This document shows, piece after piece, positions 15,058 to 24,132 of a stretch of 24,132 nucleotides of DNA. A program made the position numbers and the translations under genes. Below the pieces are notes generated by a model. The model saw only the letters and a program-made list of their open reading frames with translations, searched no databases and had not been told where the DNA came from. The stretch's first letter is position 1, and each line of letters opens with the position of its first letter. This DNA is from Mageeibacillus sp. UBA3708 (GTDB taxonomy: Bacteria; Bacillota; Clostridia; Saccharofermentanales; Saccharofermentanaceae), in NCBI GenBank assembly GCA_002371375.1, contig DFIB01000174.1:1-24132 (forward strand), written 5' to 3'.

Positions 15058-18000
15058 TCATCTTACCTCAACGAGCAGACCGTATCTGACAAGGTAAAGG
15101 TACTTTTGCTTGACATGTATTCCGGATGCTTCAAGCGAAGCTGCATAACACCCGATCTGGAAAGAGTGAAGCTCATTTGCCTTCCTTATCACCTCAGACT
15201 CGATAATGTCACCGTAATTGTCAGTTTTATAATCAATAACGACAGCACCGTCATCCTCATAATAGACTGCGTCGATAATACCCTGCACCAGAACAAAGTC
15301 ATCAGGTGATGCACCTTCATAGGCTGGAAGTGCAAACACGACAGGCTTCTCATATTCAGCTCTTCCGTCCGTGTCAGCTTTGTTCAACGCATCACCGGTG
15401 GGTGTATAAGCAAATTCACATATTCCGTCAGCGAATTCGGATGCCACCTTGATGACATCATCAGTATCATATCCGGCAAATACACCTGCTTCGGCTAGCT
15501 CCCGAACATTAGATATCAATTCATCCAGGCCTGACCTGTATCTGGCAGGATCAGCCCACTGCATTATGAGATGGACTATCGTTCCCTTGCCTGCTGCAGT
15601 TACCTTGCCCGACAGCTTATCAATGTATTCCTCTTTATCCCTGACATACAGATCAACGTGTGTGGACGTGGAGATATTCCAGTCATTGATCCCGGTAACA
15701 GCAACCTTGAACGGGATCTTAATACTCCTGTCATAGGAATATGAACCATATGAAGTCTTCCGGTCAGTTTTACCGCCGTCCATCGGTTCATCAGCCTTCA
15801 CCTCTGTCTCAGGTACATCTGTACAAGGATTATCTGCCAATATACCTTCCAGTTCATCATTATCCACGGTCACAACTTCAAATCCGTCATAGTCTTCTAT
15901 GTATTCAGGTTCCGGGAATCCTTCCCCCATGATCTGCCTCAAAGGTGATGCGCAGGAGGCCCTGAACAGAGCAGACATAAGAATGAATCCCACCCTTTTG
16001 TTGCCGCCAAGCCAGTACTCACGTGAGAAGCTTCTGCCGCCATACCTTGATGCAGCAGTTGCGACCTGATTAAGATATGTTACTTTGTTATCTCCGAAGT
16101 CAGCTGCTGTCACCATACTCAATTCCTGTTCGGCACGTGTAAGCGCGACGTACAAGAGACGCATTGCTTCAGCATTCTCGGCAGCCTTCCTGTCGCGGTT
16201 ATACATGATCCTGGATGCAGATACAGACAACGATATATTATCCATATCGTAATCATCCACCACGAATCCTGCCTTCTTATCAAGAGTGATCCCGGAGCTT
16301 GTCTCATTCCGCTCTCCCATATCGTCGAAAGCGAATATTACAAACGGCGCCTCAAGGCCTTTGCTGCCGTGTATGCTCATGCAGCGCACTGCATTCTCTT
16401 CCTGAGCATTCCCTTCGTACTTGATATTGCCGCTTATCTTGATCTTGATCTCCTCCAGCTTCGATGCAATGGTGCCTATGTCTGTTCCGTATCTCTTGAA
16501 TGTCTGTGACAGCCAGTCCTTAAGGATATCGAGCTTCATGACACCGTGATTATCTTCGGAAGTGATGTTCGCCCTTATTCCCGTCTCCTCATAGATCATA
16601 TCCACCATATCATCGATATCGCTGATCATGCACGACATCCGAAGATCGTCCAGCACGGCCGTAAACTCCTCCAGTCTGGTCTTCAGTTCCGAATCAGGTG
16701 CAACATCACAATACTTCCTGATCCTGGACATCAGATTGACTCTCATGTAATCACTGTGCTCTGTCTTGATAAAAGCATTGATCTGCGCCAACTCGTCGAG
16801 CGTAAAATTCGTGAAACGGAAATTCCTGTGCATTACCGACATCAGATATTCATCGCGGTACTCATTACCGAGAACGATGATCAGATTAATTATGCTCTGA
16901 ATGTCCATGTCTTCAAATACAAGGGACTTATTGTCAGACACCGTCGGAATCCCGTGAAGGTTGAGAAAATCAGCCAAAATCTGACCCTTGTTTCCGTTAC
17001 GAGTAAGGATCTTAATGTCCTTACAGCTGTGACCTTCTGTATTAAGGTATCTTCTGACTTCCCCCAACACTCCGTAGCAAAGTGCAGAATTCAGACGCTG
17101 TCCGTCAGAAGTATTCTCCTCTTCATCATCCGATTCGATCCTCTCCCTGTTCCCGGATTTCAGAAATTCAGCGGATCTGTTAACGACAACAAGTCTCGGC
17201 TTAGGCGAGTGACCTGTGTGTTCTGACCATACCAGTTCCTGGTCTTCGTTATATTCGATCTCAGCGCCTTCCTGCGTCATTACCTGTCTGAAGACAAAGT
17301 TAACAAAATCCACCACTTCACAGCTGCTCCTGTGATTGCCTCTCAGGAATCTGATGCTGCCTCTGCCCGGATCATTAAGTCTGTTGATAAACAGACCGGG
17401 ATCTGCATTACGGAACTTATAGATGCTCTGCTTCACATCGCCGACACGGAACACATTGCCCTCGCTTCGGGCTATGCGCGATATTATCGCATCCTGCAGT
17501 TCACTGTTATCCTGATACTCGTCTATGTAGATCTCGACGAACTTGCTGCGGTAATATTCCTGTGCTTCCTCATATGCCAGAATATCGTAAGCTCCGTACT
17601 CCTGATCGGCAAAATCACAGCCTCTTACCGACGACTTAAGCTCAGCATAGTTCAAGTCGATAAGCCTTATCAGTTCAGCATATGCGGAAATAGCGCCGGC
17701 ACTGTCTTTCACGCATCTTAAATGGTATGCGTAATCATGTGAGAAGAATGATTTGATATCGTCACCGAACTTCAGAGAGGCGGCATGGTCACCATATTTC
17801 TGTGGAGTCGTGAACTTTGTGATGAAAGGCTTGCAGAAATCGAGCAATGCAGCGATCACTCCGACCTTGACGCTGAGAATGTCGTAGACACTGTCCTCAA
17901 TATTATCGTGCTTGTCAGACAGCCCTTTGAGGACTTTGGATGTCATCACCTTATCCACGCATGCAGCGTCGCGTATGACATCATATTTGACTTCAGGAGC

Positions 18001-18912
18001 TGTATCGTCAGAACGTAATACTTCGCAGACTCTCCTTACATAGCTCTTAAGATTATCGAAGACGAGGTCATATGCTTCAGGAACAGTGATATAAGTACCG
18101 TCAGCAAGCTTTATACCGTTCTTTTTGGCATTCTGGACAGGCAGACAGTCATGTTCCATGCAGAATGACTCCAAATCTTCCAGCCGTTCCAGATAATCTG
18201 CGAATCTCACGGCAACCGTCTTCAGCAGTTCATCAAATCCGGGTATTATATCGTTCCCGGCATTTGCCCTGTATAAATCAGAATAATCCTTCACGCGGTT
18301 AACATAATCAGGAATGCTTCTCAATCTGTTGAAAGCATCAGTCAGCGAATCAATAAGATCCTTATCTGTTCTTCCGTCTCCGAAGCGCTGAGTCAGCTTG
18401 ATAAATCCCGAATCTTCTTCAATGTCCGACATATACATCTTTGTCAGAGCAAGCTCGACAGCACGTCTCAGTATGATTGCGAGATCGCTCTCATCAAGAA
18501 TGACATTGCCGGGAGCAAAAACATCCCTGCCCTCCTCCGGAGCTGTGAGATATCCTTTCTCCTTGATCACGCGGGTACAGAAGCTGTCTATCGTCTGTAT
18601 ATAGGCATTCGGAAGCATATCAAGCTGAGAGGACAACCTGTCGAACAGCTCCCTGTTCCCGTTAGCCAGAGCATCATTCATCCTGTTCCTTATGGCATCC
18701 TCTATCTTCTTCTCCATGTTGGCAGCAGCATCCTTAGTGAATGTGACTACCAGAAGATGATCAATGGATAATCTCCCTTTGATTATCTCGTCAATGATCC
18801 TTCCTACAAGTACCGTCGTCTTGCCGGAGCCTGCTGCTGCGGATACAAGTGTATCAGTTATCGGAGCATCGATTATTCTTTGCTGTTCTTCGCTGTACGG
18901 ATGATCACTCAT
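15058..18912 (-). CDS. addA: ATP-dependent helicase/nuclease subunit A (AddA)
   Basis: Large subunit of the AddAB helicase-nuclease that resects double-strand breaks to Chi sites for RecA loading. The 1284 residues carry all UvrD/RecB helicase motifs: Walker A AAAGSGKT (25-32), Ia VVTFTKDAAANM, II IDEYQD, III GDVKQSIYKFR, IV LRGNHRSS, V SIHGSKGLEAPFV and VI LLYVALTRAEQE. A C-terminal RecB-type nuclease has GTIVHLIMQW and VQGIIDAVYY...VVIDYKTD, with the catalytic D and K intact. ATG 18912 overlaps the addB stop by 8 bases, with GAGGGAG upstream, so the subunits are made together. Its length is normal for the family. Confidence 0.96.
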   Translation of the reverse strand: MSDHPYSEEQQRIIDAPITDTLVSAAAGSGKTTVLVGRIIDEIIKGRLSIDHLLVVTFTKDAAANMEKKIEDAIRNRMNDALANGNRELFDRLSSQLDMLPNAYIQTIDSFCTRVIKEKGYLTAPEEGRDVFAPGNVILDESDLAIILRRAVELALTKMYMSDIEEDSGFIKLTQRFGDGRTDKDLIDSLTDAFNRLRSIPDYVNRVKDYSDLYRANAGNDIIPGFDELLKTVAVRFADYLERLEDLESFCMEHDCLPVQNAKKNGIKLADGTYITVPEAYDLVFDNLKSYVRRVCEVLRSDDTAPEVKYDVIRDAACVDKVMTSKVLKGLSDKHDNIEDSVYDILSVKVGVIAALLDFCKPFITKFTTPQKYGDHAASLKFGDDIKSFFSHDYAYHLRCVKDSAGAISAYAELIRLIDLNYAELKSSVRGCDFADQEYGAYDILAYEEAQEYYRSKFVEIYIDEYQDNSELQDAIISRIARSEGNVFRVGDVKQSIYKFRNADPGLFINRLNDPGRGSIRFLRGNHRSSCEVVDFVNFVFRQVMTQEGAEIEYNEDQELVWSEHTGHSPKPRLVVVNRSAEFLKSGNRERIESDDEEENTSDGQRLNSALCYGVLGEVRRYLNTEGHSCKDIKILTRNGNKGQILADFLNLHGIPTVSDNKSLVFEDMDIQSIINLIIVLGNEYRDEYLMSVMHRNFRFTNFTLDELAQINAFIKTEHSDYMRVNLMSRIRKYCDVAPDSELKTRLEEFTAVLDDLRMSCMISDIDDMVDMIYEETGIRANITSEDNHGVMKLDILKDWLSQTFKRYGTDIGTIASKLEEIKIKISGNIKYEGNAQEENAVRCMSIHGSKGLEAPFVIFAFDDMGERNETSSGITLDKKAGFVVDDYDMDNISLSVSASRIMYNRDRKAAENAEAMRLLYVALTRAEQELSMVTAADFGDNKVTYLNQVATAASRYGGRSFSREYWLGGNKRVGFILMSALFRASCASPLRQIMGEGFPEPEYIEDYDGFEVVTVDNDELEGILADNPCTDVPETEVKADEPMDGGKTDRKTSYGSYSYDRSIKIPFKVAVTGINDWNISTSTHVDLYVRDKEEYIDKLSGKVTAAGKGTIVHLIMQWADPARYRSGLDELISNVRELAEAGVFAGYDTDDVIKVASEFADGICEFAYTPTGDALNKADTDGRAEYEKPVVFALPAYEGASPDDFVLVQGIIDAVYYEDDGAVVIDYKTDNYGDIIESEVIRKANELHSFQIGCYAASLEASGIHVKQKYLYLVRYGLLVEVR

Positions 18913-21900
18913 CTTTGTTATCTCCCTCTTCCATTATCTTCTTCATTACGTCGTAAACCTCTTTTTTGGAACAGGTCACGTCATCCGGCCTGCATACGGG
19001 TTTGGACTGAGGATTACCCAGCAGACCGACTAAAGTGTGATACTTTGCCGACGAGCTGTCGGTACTGCAATACAAAGCATCCGCCTTGCCTGCCGCAATA
19101 TCACTCAGTGCCTTCCTGATAATATAATCAGTATATTTGAGAACTGTCTCCATCTGTTCATGCGTTATTCCCGCATTAAGAGTCTTGAATTCCAGACTTC
19201 CTTTGCCCTTCTCAGCTTTGATCGATATAGGCGAGTACCCGATATCAGCGGGGAACGATCCTTCCTTCCCCGTCATGACGGCATTTGCATAGACGGGCAA
19301 CTGGATCTGTATGCCGGCCAGGAGCTTCAATGGATCGTATTCCTTAACAAAGGTCTTATAGTCCTGAATCCTGAATGACGACGGATCGTCATATGACACA
19401 TCATATCTGTCAACGAATCCCGTAAACCGGAACTTCTTCCCGTTGATATCATACGATACCGGATAGGGATCATCACCTATCCTCATCTCATAATCAGCCG
19501 GAATAAACCTTGTATCAGCACATTCCCTGAGTATAGCCGGGAACATGAATCTGAACAATCTCCTGAGCTTATTGCCGTGGTTGTTGTCACTTACCCGGAC
19601 TACATCACCGTTCTCATCGAGCGTGCCGGCAACATTCTCCTCTGCAAATGATCTTCTTATGACATCCCGCGTCACACTGTCAAGCAACACAGGATCACTC
19701 TCGAGCATGGACGCACGCTCCGCAAGCAATTCGGGAGTATTGTATTTATCACATGTCTCCTTGAGTGCGATCTCGAACATCTTATGTGCAAGACTTCCGA
19801 AAACATTGGCCTGTATCTCACGCCTGTCTTCCCTCTGTCTTATCCTGAGCACCTTATCAAGCATAAACTCGGCATGACAATTCATGAACCTCTCAACTGC
19901 CGTAACACTCATCTTGATGTCGTCATCAAGCAATATGCTTATCAGCTCCGGGGAGATAGCCGCATCGGTAAATGAATACCTCGGCTTAATTCTCTTACCC
20001 TCAACCGGAGTCTGATACACGTTCATAAGCCGGCAATCCGGAGAAGTTCTGTCCCAGAGAGCTTCGTATATCCTGCTCTTGCTCTCAGATTGTGAATGGA
20101 CCATATAGAACCTGTCCGTAACAGCTCCGAAGATAAGAGATGATGTAATGAATTCTTCTCTCGATCTGACCTGTGTCTTGTCAGGCAGATTGACAGATAT
20201 ATTGTCAGCAAGCCTGGCCAGTTCATCTCCGCTCATAATTCCGTCTACCGTCTTGCTGTACGGATAATTATCTCTTCTGGCGCCAATGAGAAACATCACT
20301 TTGCACGGTGTATAGTAAGCATGCTCCGGTGAAGTGATCTCTATCGAGTCAACCTTCAGAGGTATCGTCCCCGATGTCTTGTTCATCATGTCAGTTCTGA
20401 ACAGTTCAAGGAAATTCCTCTGGGATATCTCTACACGGTTCATCTCGTGAGTAAAAGCAGCCAGAAGAGCCATCGTCTCATCATATGCTCTTATCATCGC
20501 CTCAGCCGCATCCGACCTGCCGGCATCCAGCAGTTCATCGCGTAGCGCGGCAATATAATCCCTGATCTCATCAAGGTATTCGAGTATCAGCTCTGCCTTG
20601 GAAGCAATATCCTTCTTGCCGTAAATACGGAGTGCCGTATCACGCAATGGTATGAGATGGCGCTGCACGATATTCCTGTAAAGGAATCTCCCTGCACGAC
20701 ATATCTCCTGATCATAACCGAACGATGCAACAGGTTCCACATTCATAAGCATGGGATGATCGGTATCATCAAGATACCACTGCTCACTGAACATTCTCGT
20801 ACTGTCAGTTATGTTCTTAGCAACACAATAATTCTCAAAAACATCACAATACCCGGGATGCACACGAATCATTCCGCTCCGCAATACAGTAAGCACATCA
20901 CCCAAAGCAAATCCCGACAATGGCAGCTTCAGAAGAGACTGAACAAAACCGGGAACGGCAGTGTTATTAAGCTCTATGCGCCTGTCAATGAAAACATCGA
21001 GCCCGAAGCCGGATGCAACCGACCTGATCCTCTTCCTCAGTTCCTCATCACAGCAGCAGATCCTTATGTCCCTGTATCTGTAGCCGTGCTCTCTCGTCAG
21101 CTTCATTACCTCGTCCAGAACATACCCGAGCACATTATCTGTTCCCGATATCTCTGCCAGGACGATATCCTCTGATCCGGTAACACTGCTTGATTCCAGC
21201 TTACCTTCCGAATAGTCACGGGTTATCTTGCTGAGATCATTACTTTGAAGATCATTTATCTCAAACTTCTCCACATTACACCCGGGAAGTCTTCCGAGTC
21301 TGTCAATGACGGCTGATGAACACTTACCGGCAGGCGTATCTCCGGACATTCCGTTGAGATACAGATCAACGCCGCATGATAACCTGTCAAGCGCCTCAAC
21401 GAAAGCATATTCCCCTGGAGTGAAGTTACGCGTAACTCCAAACTGAACTATGGCAAACCTTCTGTTAAGGAGCGTGCGCAGCTGTCTGTATCTCCTGTTC
21501 TTAAGCATACTGCTGTCTGTCTTATCGAGAGTTGATGCGGCAACAGCTATCGGATCATACAGGAGACCCAGCGAATACTTCGCATTCATCTCATCCAGAT
21601 ATTCCATCAGCAGTCTGATGTCGCACAGCTTGTCCCTGTACAGTGCGCTTACCTCATTGCCGTCATCTGAACCTATAGCATCGATTGCCTTGCCTATCTC
21701 AGTTTGATCGATCCCGTATCTGGCAAAATCACCGAGAAGACTGATAAGCTTTATGATATTGTCAGCTCTGCCGGTAAGCGAATCAAAGGTCCTGAATTCA
21801 TCATGGTGACTTGCAAGAACAGAATAAACTGCATTGCGGAGGATAATATCGTTGCCTGCCGACGGAATAACAGCTCCGGAGGCTCTGAGGATCCTCTCTG

Positions 21901-22147
21901 ACAGTCTCATAAAACTGACCACATCACCGTTGACAAATGAAGCAACTACGGGAATATTCTTAGTATTACCCCTGATTGCCGCATCCGAACCGGGTGATCT
22001 TCCGATCAGGTCCCGGACAACCAACCTTTCCACCTGTGCTTTGGCGGGTTCAGGCACGATAAAAACAGTATCCTTATCCTTGTCTATTGCATGGATCAAA
22101 GCACCGGGAGTGATGCAAGTCATGCTGTCTGTTGTATATATATTCAT
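18905..22147 (-). CDS. addB: ATP-dependent nuclease subunit B (AddB/RexB-like)
   Basis: Partner of AddA in double-strand-break resection and Chi recognition, 1080 residues. The N-terminus aligns with AddB at VFIVPEPAKAQVERLVV, but the Walker A (GxxGSGKT) that normally precedes it is absent: residues 1-20 read as IYTTDSMTCITPG and similar. This resembles RexB-type subunits. The C-terminal nuclease is intact: GFVDRYDV, then QDYKTF with D929 and K931, and QIQLPVYANAV. The cysteines for the Fe-S cluster are atypical: C757 (FMNCHAEF) is present, but the C-terminal ones are C1027, C1052 and C1059 instead of a tight CxxC...C. ATG 22147 is preferred to GTG 22150 because GGAG then lies 7 bases upstream. 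Confidence 0.92.
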   Translation of the reverse strand: MNIYTTDSMTCITPGALIHAIDKDKDTVFIVPEPAKAQVERLVVRDLIGRSPGSDAAIRGNTKNIPVVASFVNGDVVSFMRLSERILRASGAVIPSAGNDIILRNAVYSVLASHHDEFRTFDSLTGRADNIIKLISLLGDFARYGIDQTEIGKAIDAIGSDDGNEVSALYRDKLCDIRLLMEYLDEMNAKYSLGLLYDPIAVAASTLDKTDSSMLKNRRYRQLRTLLNRRFAIVQFGVTRNFTPGEYAFVEALDRLSCGVDLYLNGMSGDTPAGKCSSAVIDRLGRLPGCNVEKFEINDLQSNDLSKITRDYSEGKLESSSVTGSEDIVLAEISGTDNVLGYVLDEVMKLTREHGYRYRDIRICCCDEELRKRIRSVASGFGLDVFIDRRIELNNTAVPGFVQSLLKLPLSGFALGDVLTVLRSGMIRVHPGYCDVFENYCVAKNITDSTRMFSEQWYLDDTDHPMLMNVEPVASFGYDQEICRAGRFLYRNIVQRHLIPLRDTALRIYGKKDIASKAELILEYLDEIRDYIAALRDELLDAGRSDAAEAMIRAYDETMALLAAFTHEMNRVEISQRNFLELFRTDMMNKTSGTIPLKVDSIEITSPEHAYYTPCKVMFLIGARRDNYPYSKTVDGIMSGDELARLADNISVNLPDKTQVRSREEFITSSLIFGAVTDRFYMVHSQSESKSRIYEALWDRTSPDCRLMNVYQTPVEGKRIKPRYSFTDAAISPELISILLDDDIKMSVTAVERFMNCHAEFMLDKVLRIRQREDRREIQANVFGSLAHKMFEIALKETCDKYNTPELLAERASMLESDPVLLDSVTRDVIRRSFAEENVAGTLDENGDVVRVSDNNHGNKLRRLFRFMFPAILRECADTRFIPADYEMRIGDDPYPVSYDINGKKFRFTGFVDRYDVSYDDPSSFRIQDYKTFVKEYDPLKLLAGIQIQLPVYANAVMTGKEGSFPADIGYSPISIKAEKGKGSLEFKTLNAGITHEQMETVLKYTDYIIRKALSDIAAGKADALYCSTDSSSAKYHTLVGLLGNPQSKPVCRPDDVTCSKKEVYDVMKKIMEEGDNKDE

Positions 22148-22166
22148 CACAAATCTCCAATATTAC

Positions 22167-22194
22167 TTGATAATACTCACACTATAAATATAAT
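22167..22194 (+). promoter_or_regulatory. Promoter of the EF-hand-like lipoprotein gene
   Basis: TTGATA (22167-22172) and TATAAT (22189-22194) are separated by 16 bases, 22 bases before ATG 22216. The gap is shared with the divergent addB gene. Confidence 0.7.
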
Positions 22195-22215
22195 AACAGA
22201 AAGCGAGGTGCACAA

Positions 22216-23067
22216 ATGAACAAGACTGTTACTGCAATTTTGTCTGTTATTATAATTGCCCTGGGCGGCTGCTCCATTCAGATGACGGGTACATCTGATA
22301 CCGTTCCTTCTTCGGAAAGTCAGAACAGCTCTGTTGATACTTCCGTCTCGTCAGAATCGGATGAATCTTCAGAGGATACAACTGTCTCATCATCTGATAC
22401 GTCGGAAGATACAACTGCCACCTCAGAGGAAGAGATGAATTATGATTCCCAGATCAGATATTTCCTCGACAGACCCTCTGTCTGGCGCAGCAAGATACCT
22501 CCTCAGCACGTCTCTGACAACAACGAAGTGATGTTCACTGATCTTGACGGAGACGGATACGTCGAGATGTTCGTTGCACGTCTTGGCAGGAACGGAATCG
22601 ATACGACATTTGAGTTGTATGAATATGATCCCGATTCACCGGACGGATACAGATTCCTTATCGACTACACGGAAGATGTGGATACTGCCGACATTATAGC
22701 AGACAGAATGGATGCTTATTACAACGATTCAGTCGTATTCTATTCTGCCCATGACACGGCAAGAGGCTATGGTCTCGTTGAGTATAACAACAAATACTTC
22801 ATGATCTTCGAGCATGACCACATCCGCTTTGAACTTCTGGCTTCAGCCAGAACGACTACTGACGAAGGCGGTGAATTCACCGATTATTTTGACGGGCAGG
22901 AGCTTCCGATGCCGGAATCCGAATTCAATACCATATTCGATACATCCGCCTCCTCCAGAGGTAACCTGACCAAAACATCAGTAAATCTCAGCTGGTTCCC
23001 GGCAGAAGATATCGAGTCGGCTGATGCAGGGCAGCTCGCTCAAACCGTTGCTGTCAGACCCCGTTGA
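22216..23067 (+). CDS. Lipoprotein with Ser/Thr/Asp-rich linker and EF-hand-like loop
   Basis: A surface lipoprotein of 283 residues. The signal peptide ends LGGC (Cys19), followed by about 55 residues very rich in Ser, Thr, Asp and Glu that act as a spacer from the membrane. The globular part contains DLDGDGYVE (109-117), a calcium-binding loop of the EF-hand/FG-GAP type, then FELYEYD and RFLIDYTED, suggesting a beta-rich calcium-stabilised domain. GAGGTG lies 7 bases before the ATG and a good promoter lies upstream. It is divergent from addB and convergent with the HIRAN gene (12 bases between stops). I do not recognise a specific function. Confidence 0.75.
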   Translation: MNKTVTAILSVIIIALGGCSIQMTGTSDTVPSSESQNSSVDTSVSSESDESSEDTTVSSSDTSEDTTATSEEEMNYDSQIRYFLDRPSVWRSKIPPQHVSDNNEVMFTDLDGDGYVEMFVARLGRNGIDTTFELYEYDPDSPDGYRFLIDYTEDVDTADIIADRMDAYYNDSVVFYSAHDTARGYGLVEYNNKYFMIFEHDHIRFELLASARTTTDEGGEFTDYFDGQELPMPESEFNTIFDTSASSRGNLTKTSVNLSWFPAEDIESADAGQLAQTVAVRPR

Positions 23068-23079
23068 CGTCATACATTA

Positions 23080-23409
23080 CTATTCGTCTTCCGGAACGCC
23101 TGCAGGACAGTCATCAGGCACTTCGACATACGCTACAACTCCCTGATCTGTAACGTAGAGTATCTTGGCATTTGCAGTATCGCCTATGTGATCATATATC
23201 CTGCCTGCGCTCGAGCAACAGCCGATGACAGTCTTAACGCTGTTGGCAACATATCCTATCTTACCCATAGGCGTAAGCTCGACCCTGATGGCCTCACTGT
23301 CATATTCATTGTCAGGTTCCTTAACAAGCTTAACCTTCATGCCCTTCTCGAGGAAATCAGAGCCGTATCTCATGTTCGTTCCCGTAATCGTTATATAGCA
23401 TCTTCTCAT
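23080..23409 (-). CDS. Stand-alone HIRAN-domain protein
   Basis: A 109-residue protein made almost entirely of a HIRAN domain: YITITGTNMRYG, then GMKVKLVKEPDNEYDSEAIRVEL and GKIGYVANSVKTV, the typical EPxNxYDxxAI and IGYVxxxV motifs. In helicases such as HLTF this domain binds 3' ends of single-stranded DNA; lone copies in Bacillota are presumed to bind DNA too. ATG 23409 is chosen because AAGGAGG lies 8 bases upstream, although the frame is open to an ATG at 23460. The tail ends in acidic residues. Its nearness to addAB is suggestive but it is not in the same operon. Confidence 0.82.
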   Translation of the reverse strand: MRRCYITITGTNMRYGSDFLEKGMKVKLVKEPDNEYDSEAIRVELTPMGKIGYVANSVKTVIGCCSSAGRIYDHIGDTANAKILYVTDQGVVAYVEVPDDCPAGVPEDE

Positions 23410-23505
23410 GACTTTGTCCTCCTTGAACTTTTTATCTGCCAATAGTCTATCACCAGGCATATCCCATTATTGGTACTTATCAGGCAGAATACGTGTATTG
23501 TGATA

Positions 23506-23534
23506 ATTATACTTTTCGCCCTGTTTCTCAAAAA
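23506..23534 (-). promoter_or_regulatory. Predicted promoter of the HIRAN gene
   Basis: -10 TATAAT (23511-23506) has TTTTTG (23534-23529) at 17-base spacing as the best -35 candidate. The leader to ATG 23409 is about 90 bases long. Confidence 0.45.
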
Positions 23535-23607
23535 ATGGTTGCCAATGACTCTGTGAGATTTAACCTAAGCAACTCAAAATGCCAAAATCATAAAAACGAT
23601 CAGATAT

Positions 23608-23647
23608 TTTTCAAAACATAATCCCGTGATATAATAGGATAATCCCG
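23608..23647 (+). promoter_or_regulatory. Promoter with flanking direct repeats, membrane-protein gene
   Basis: TTTTCA (23608-23613) and TATAAT (23630-23635) are 16 bases apart. The 9-base sequence ATAATCCCG occurs at 23618-23626 and again at 23639-23647, one copy either side of the -10 and 21 bases apart, an arrangement that would suit a dimeric regulator on one DNA face. Confidence 0.5.
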
Positions 23648-23666
23648 GAAAAGGAAGGAATATTAG

Positions 23667-24107
23667 ATGGATAGCAAAAAACCTATAATCATTACATCAA
23701 TAATACTCGGAGTGCTTATTATAGTGCTTGTTGTTGTGTTCACGGTCAGGTCCTGCAACAAGGTTGACGATCTCCTTCCCACGAGCACATCAACTTCTGA
23801 GACGCAGGGAAGCGGTGATATCACTACGACCACAAGCGGAAACGGCGAGACATCTGCTGCATTGCCGGATAATACACTTCCCACATCGCCGACCGGCGGC
23901 AATAACGATCCTGATGTTGATCCGCCCTTCCCGACGGCAGATGACGGCGAGGTCATCGTGACAGAAGCCCCTGACGGCGGCAACTCAAATCCGACGTCCA
24001 AGCCCTCCAATCCGTCTTCTCCGGCATCACCTACGACCAAGGCTCCCGCCGCACCGACATCAAGCGGCCCTATCGAATTGCCGTTTGTTCCTGCTGATCA
24101 GTTGTAA
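23667..24107 (+). CDS. Single-pass membrane protein with Pro/Ser/Thr-rich extracellular region
   Basis: A 146-residue protein. A short lysine-containing N-terminus (MDSKKP) is followed by one membrane helix (about residues 7-27, IIITSIILGVLIIVLVVVF) and RSCNK. The remaining ~115 residues are low-complexity Pro, Ser, Thr, Gly and Asp, with repeated TS, PTS and NPS runs, ending IELPFVPADQL. No enzymatic domain is visible; it may be a wall-spanning stalk or spacer protein. GGAAGG precedes ATG 23667. The Cys at 30 is not in a lipobox. No partner gene is seen before the window ends 25 bases later. Confidence 0.65.
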   Translation: MDSKKPIIITSIILGVLIIVLVVVFTVRSCNKVDDLLPTSTSTSETQGSGDITTTTSGNGETSAALPDNTLPTSPTGGNNDPDVDPPFPTADDGEVIVTEAPDGGNSNPTSKPSNPSSPASPTTKAPAAPTSSGPIELPFVPADQL

Positions 24108-24132
24108 CAGGCTGAAGTGAAAAGTTAAATTC

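Noticed and set aside
16546..17226. Plus-strand 226-codon open frame
   Set aside because: It lies opposite the addA helicase motifs and has no start signals.

Overview
The window looks like a chromosomal segment of a Clostridia-type member of the Bacillota. The evidence is an addAB pair instead of recBCD, lipoproteins with Gram-positive lipobox signals, strong AGGAGG-type ribosome binding sites, mid GC content and TGA used as a normal stop. I cannot name the genus. No stretch over about 300 bases lacks a gene, and I saw no tRNA, rRNA, CRISPR array or insertion sequence.

Left part (1-6700, all minus strand): an accessory, defence-like block. In transcription order it starts with an Rpn-family nuclease gene (6688-5840). 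Next come a stand-alone near-identical copy of that gene's C-terminal tail (5803-5507), a ribbon-helix-helix antitoxin-like protein (5468-5217) and a small serine recombinase (5090-4482). The block ends with a translationally coupled restriction-modification operon: a small methyltransferase-like protein (4276-3617), a second methyltransferase with the NPPY motif (3624-2068), and a GIY-YIG/SF2 helicase restriction subunit (from 2075, running off the left edge). The most interesting point is the Rpn locus. The full gene has a strong internal ribosome binding site and in-frame ATG, and the downstream copy begins exactly at that ATG. This resembles the published gene-within-gene arrangement in which the Rpn C-terminal piece is an antitoxin. 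The second methyltransferase is a base-composition mosaic (about 30% GC in sampled rows from roughly 2090 to 3120, against about 57% on either side), suggesting exchange of its recognition half.

Middle (6748-14090, minus strand): a sirtuin downstream of a PTS_EIIC_2-type membrane protein; an OB-fold-like lipoprotein; and a four-gene carbohydrate-type ABC importer operon (ATPase, two permeases, solute-binding lipoprotein) with coupled or overlapping junctions. The binding protein is unusual in having a C-terminal membrane helix as well as a lipid anchor.

Right (14208-24107): a small unknown gene and tadA (tRNA adenosine deaminase) on the plus strand. They converge on addA and addB (minus strand), the end-resecting helicase-nuclease. 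AddB here lacks the N-terminal Walker A and the usual cysteine spacing of its Fe-S cluster. Beyond it lie an EF-hand-like lipoprotein (plus), a stand-alone HIRAN-domain protein (minus) and a single-pass membrane protein with a Pro/Ser/Thr-rich ectodomain (plus).
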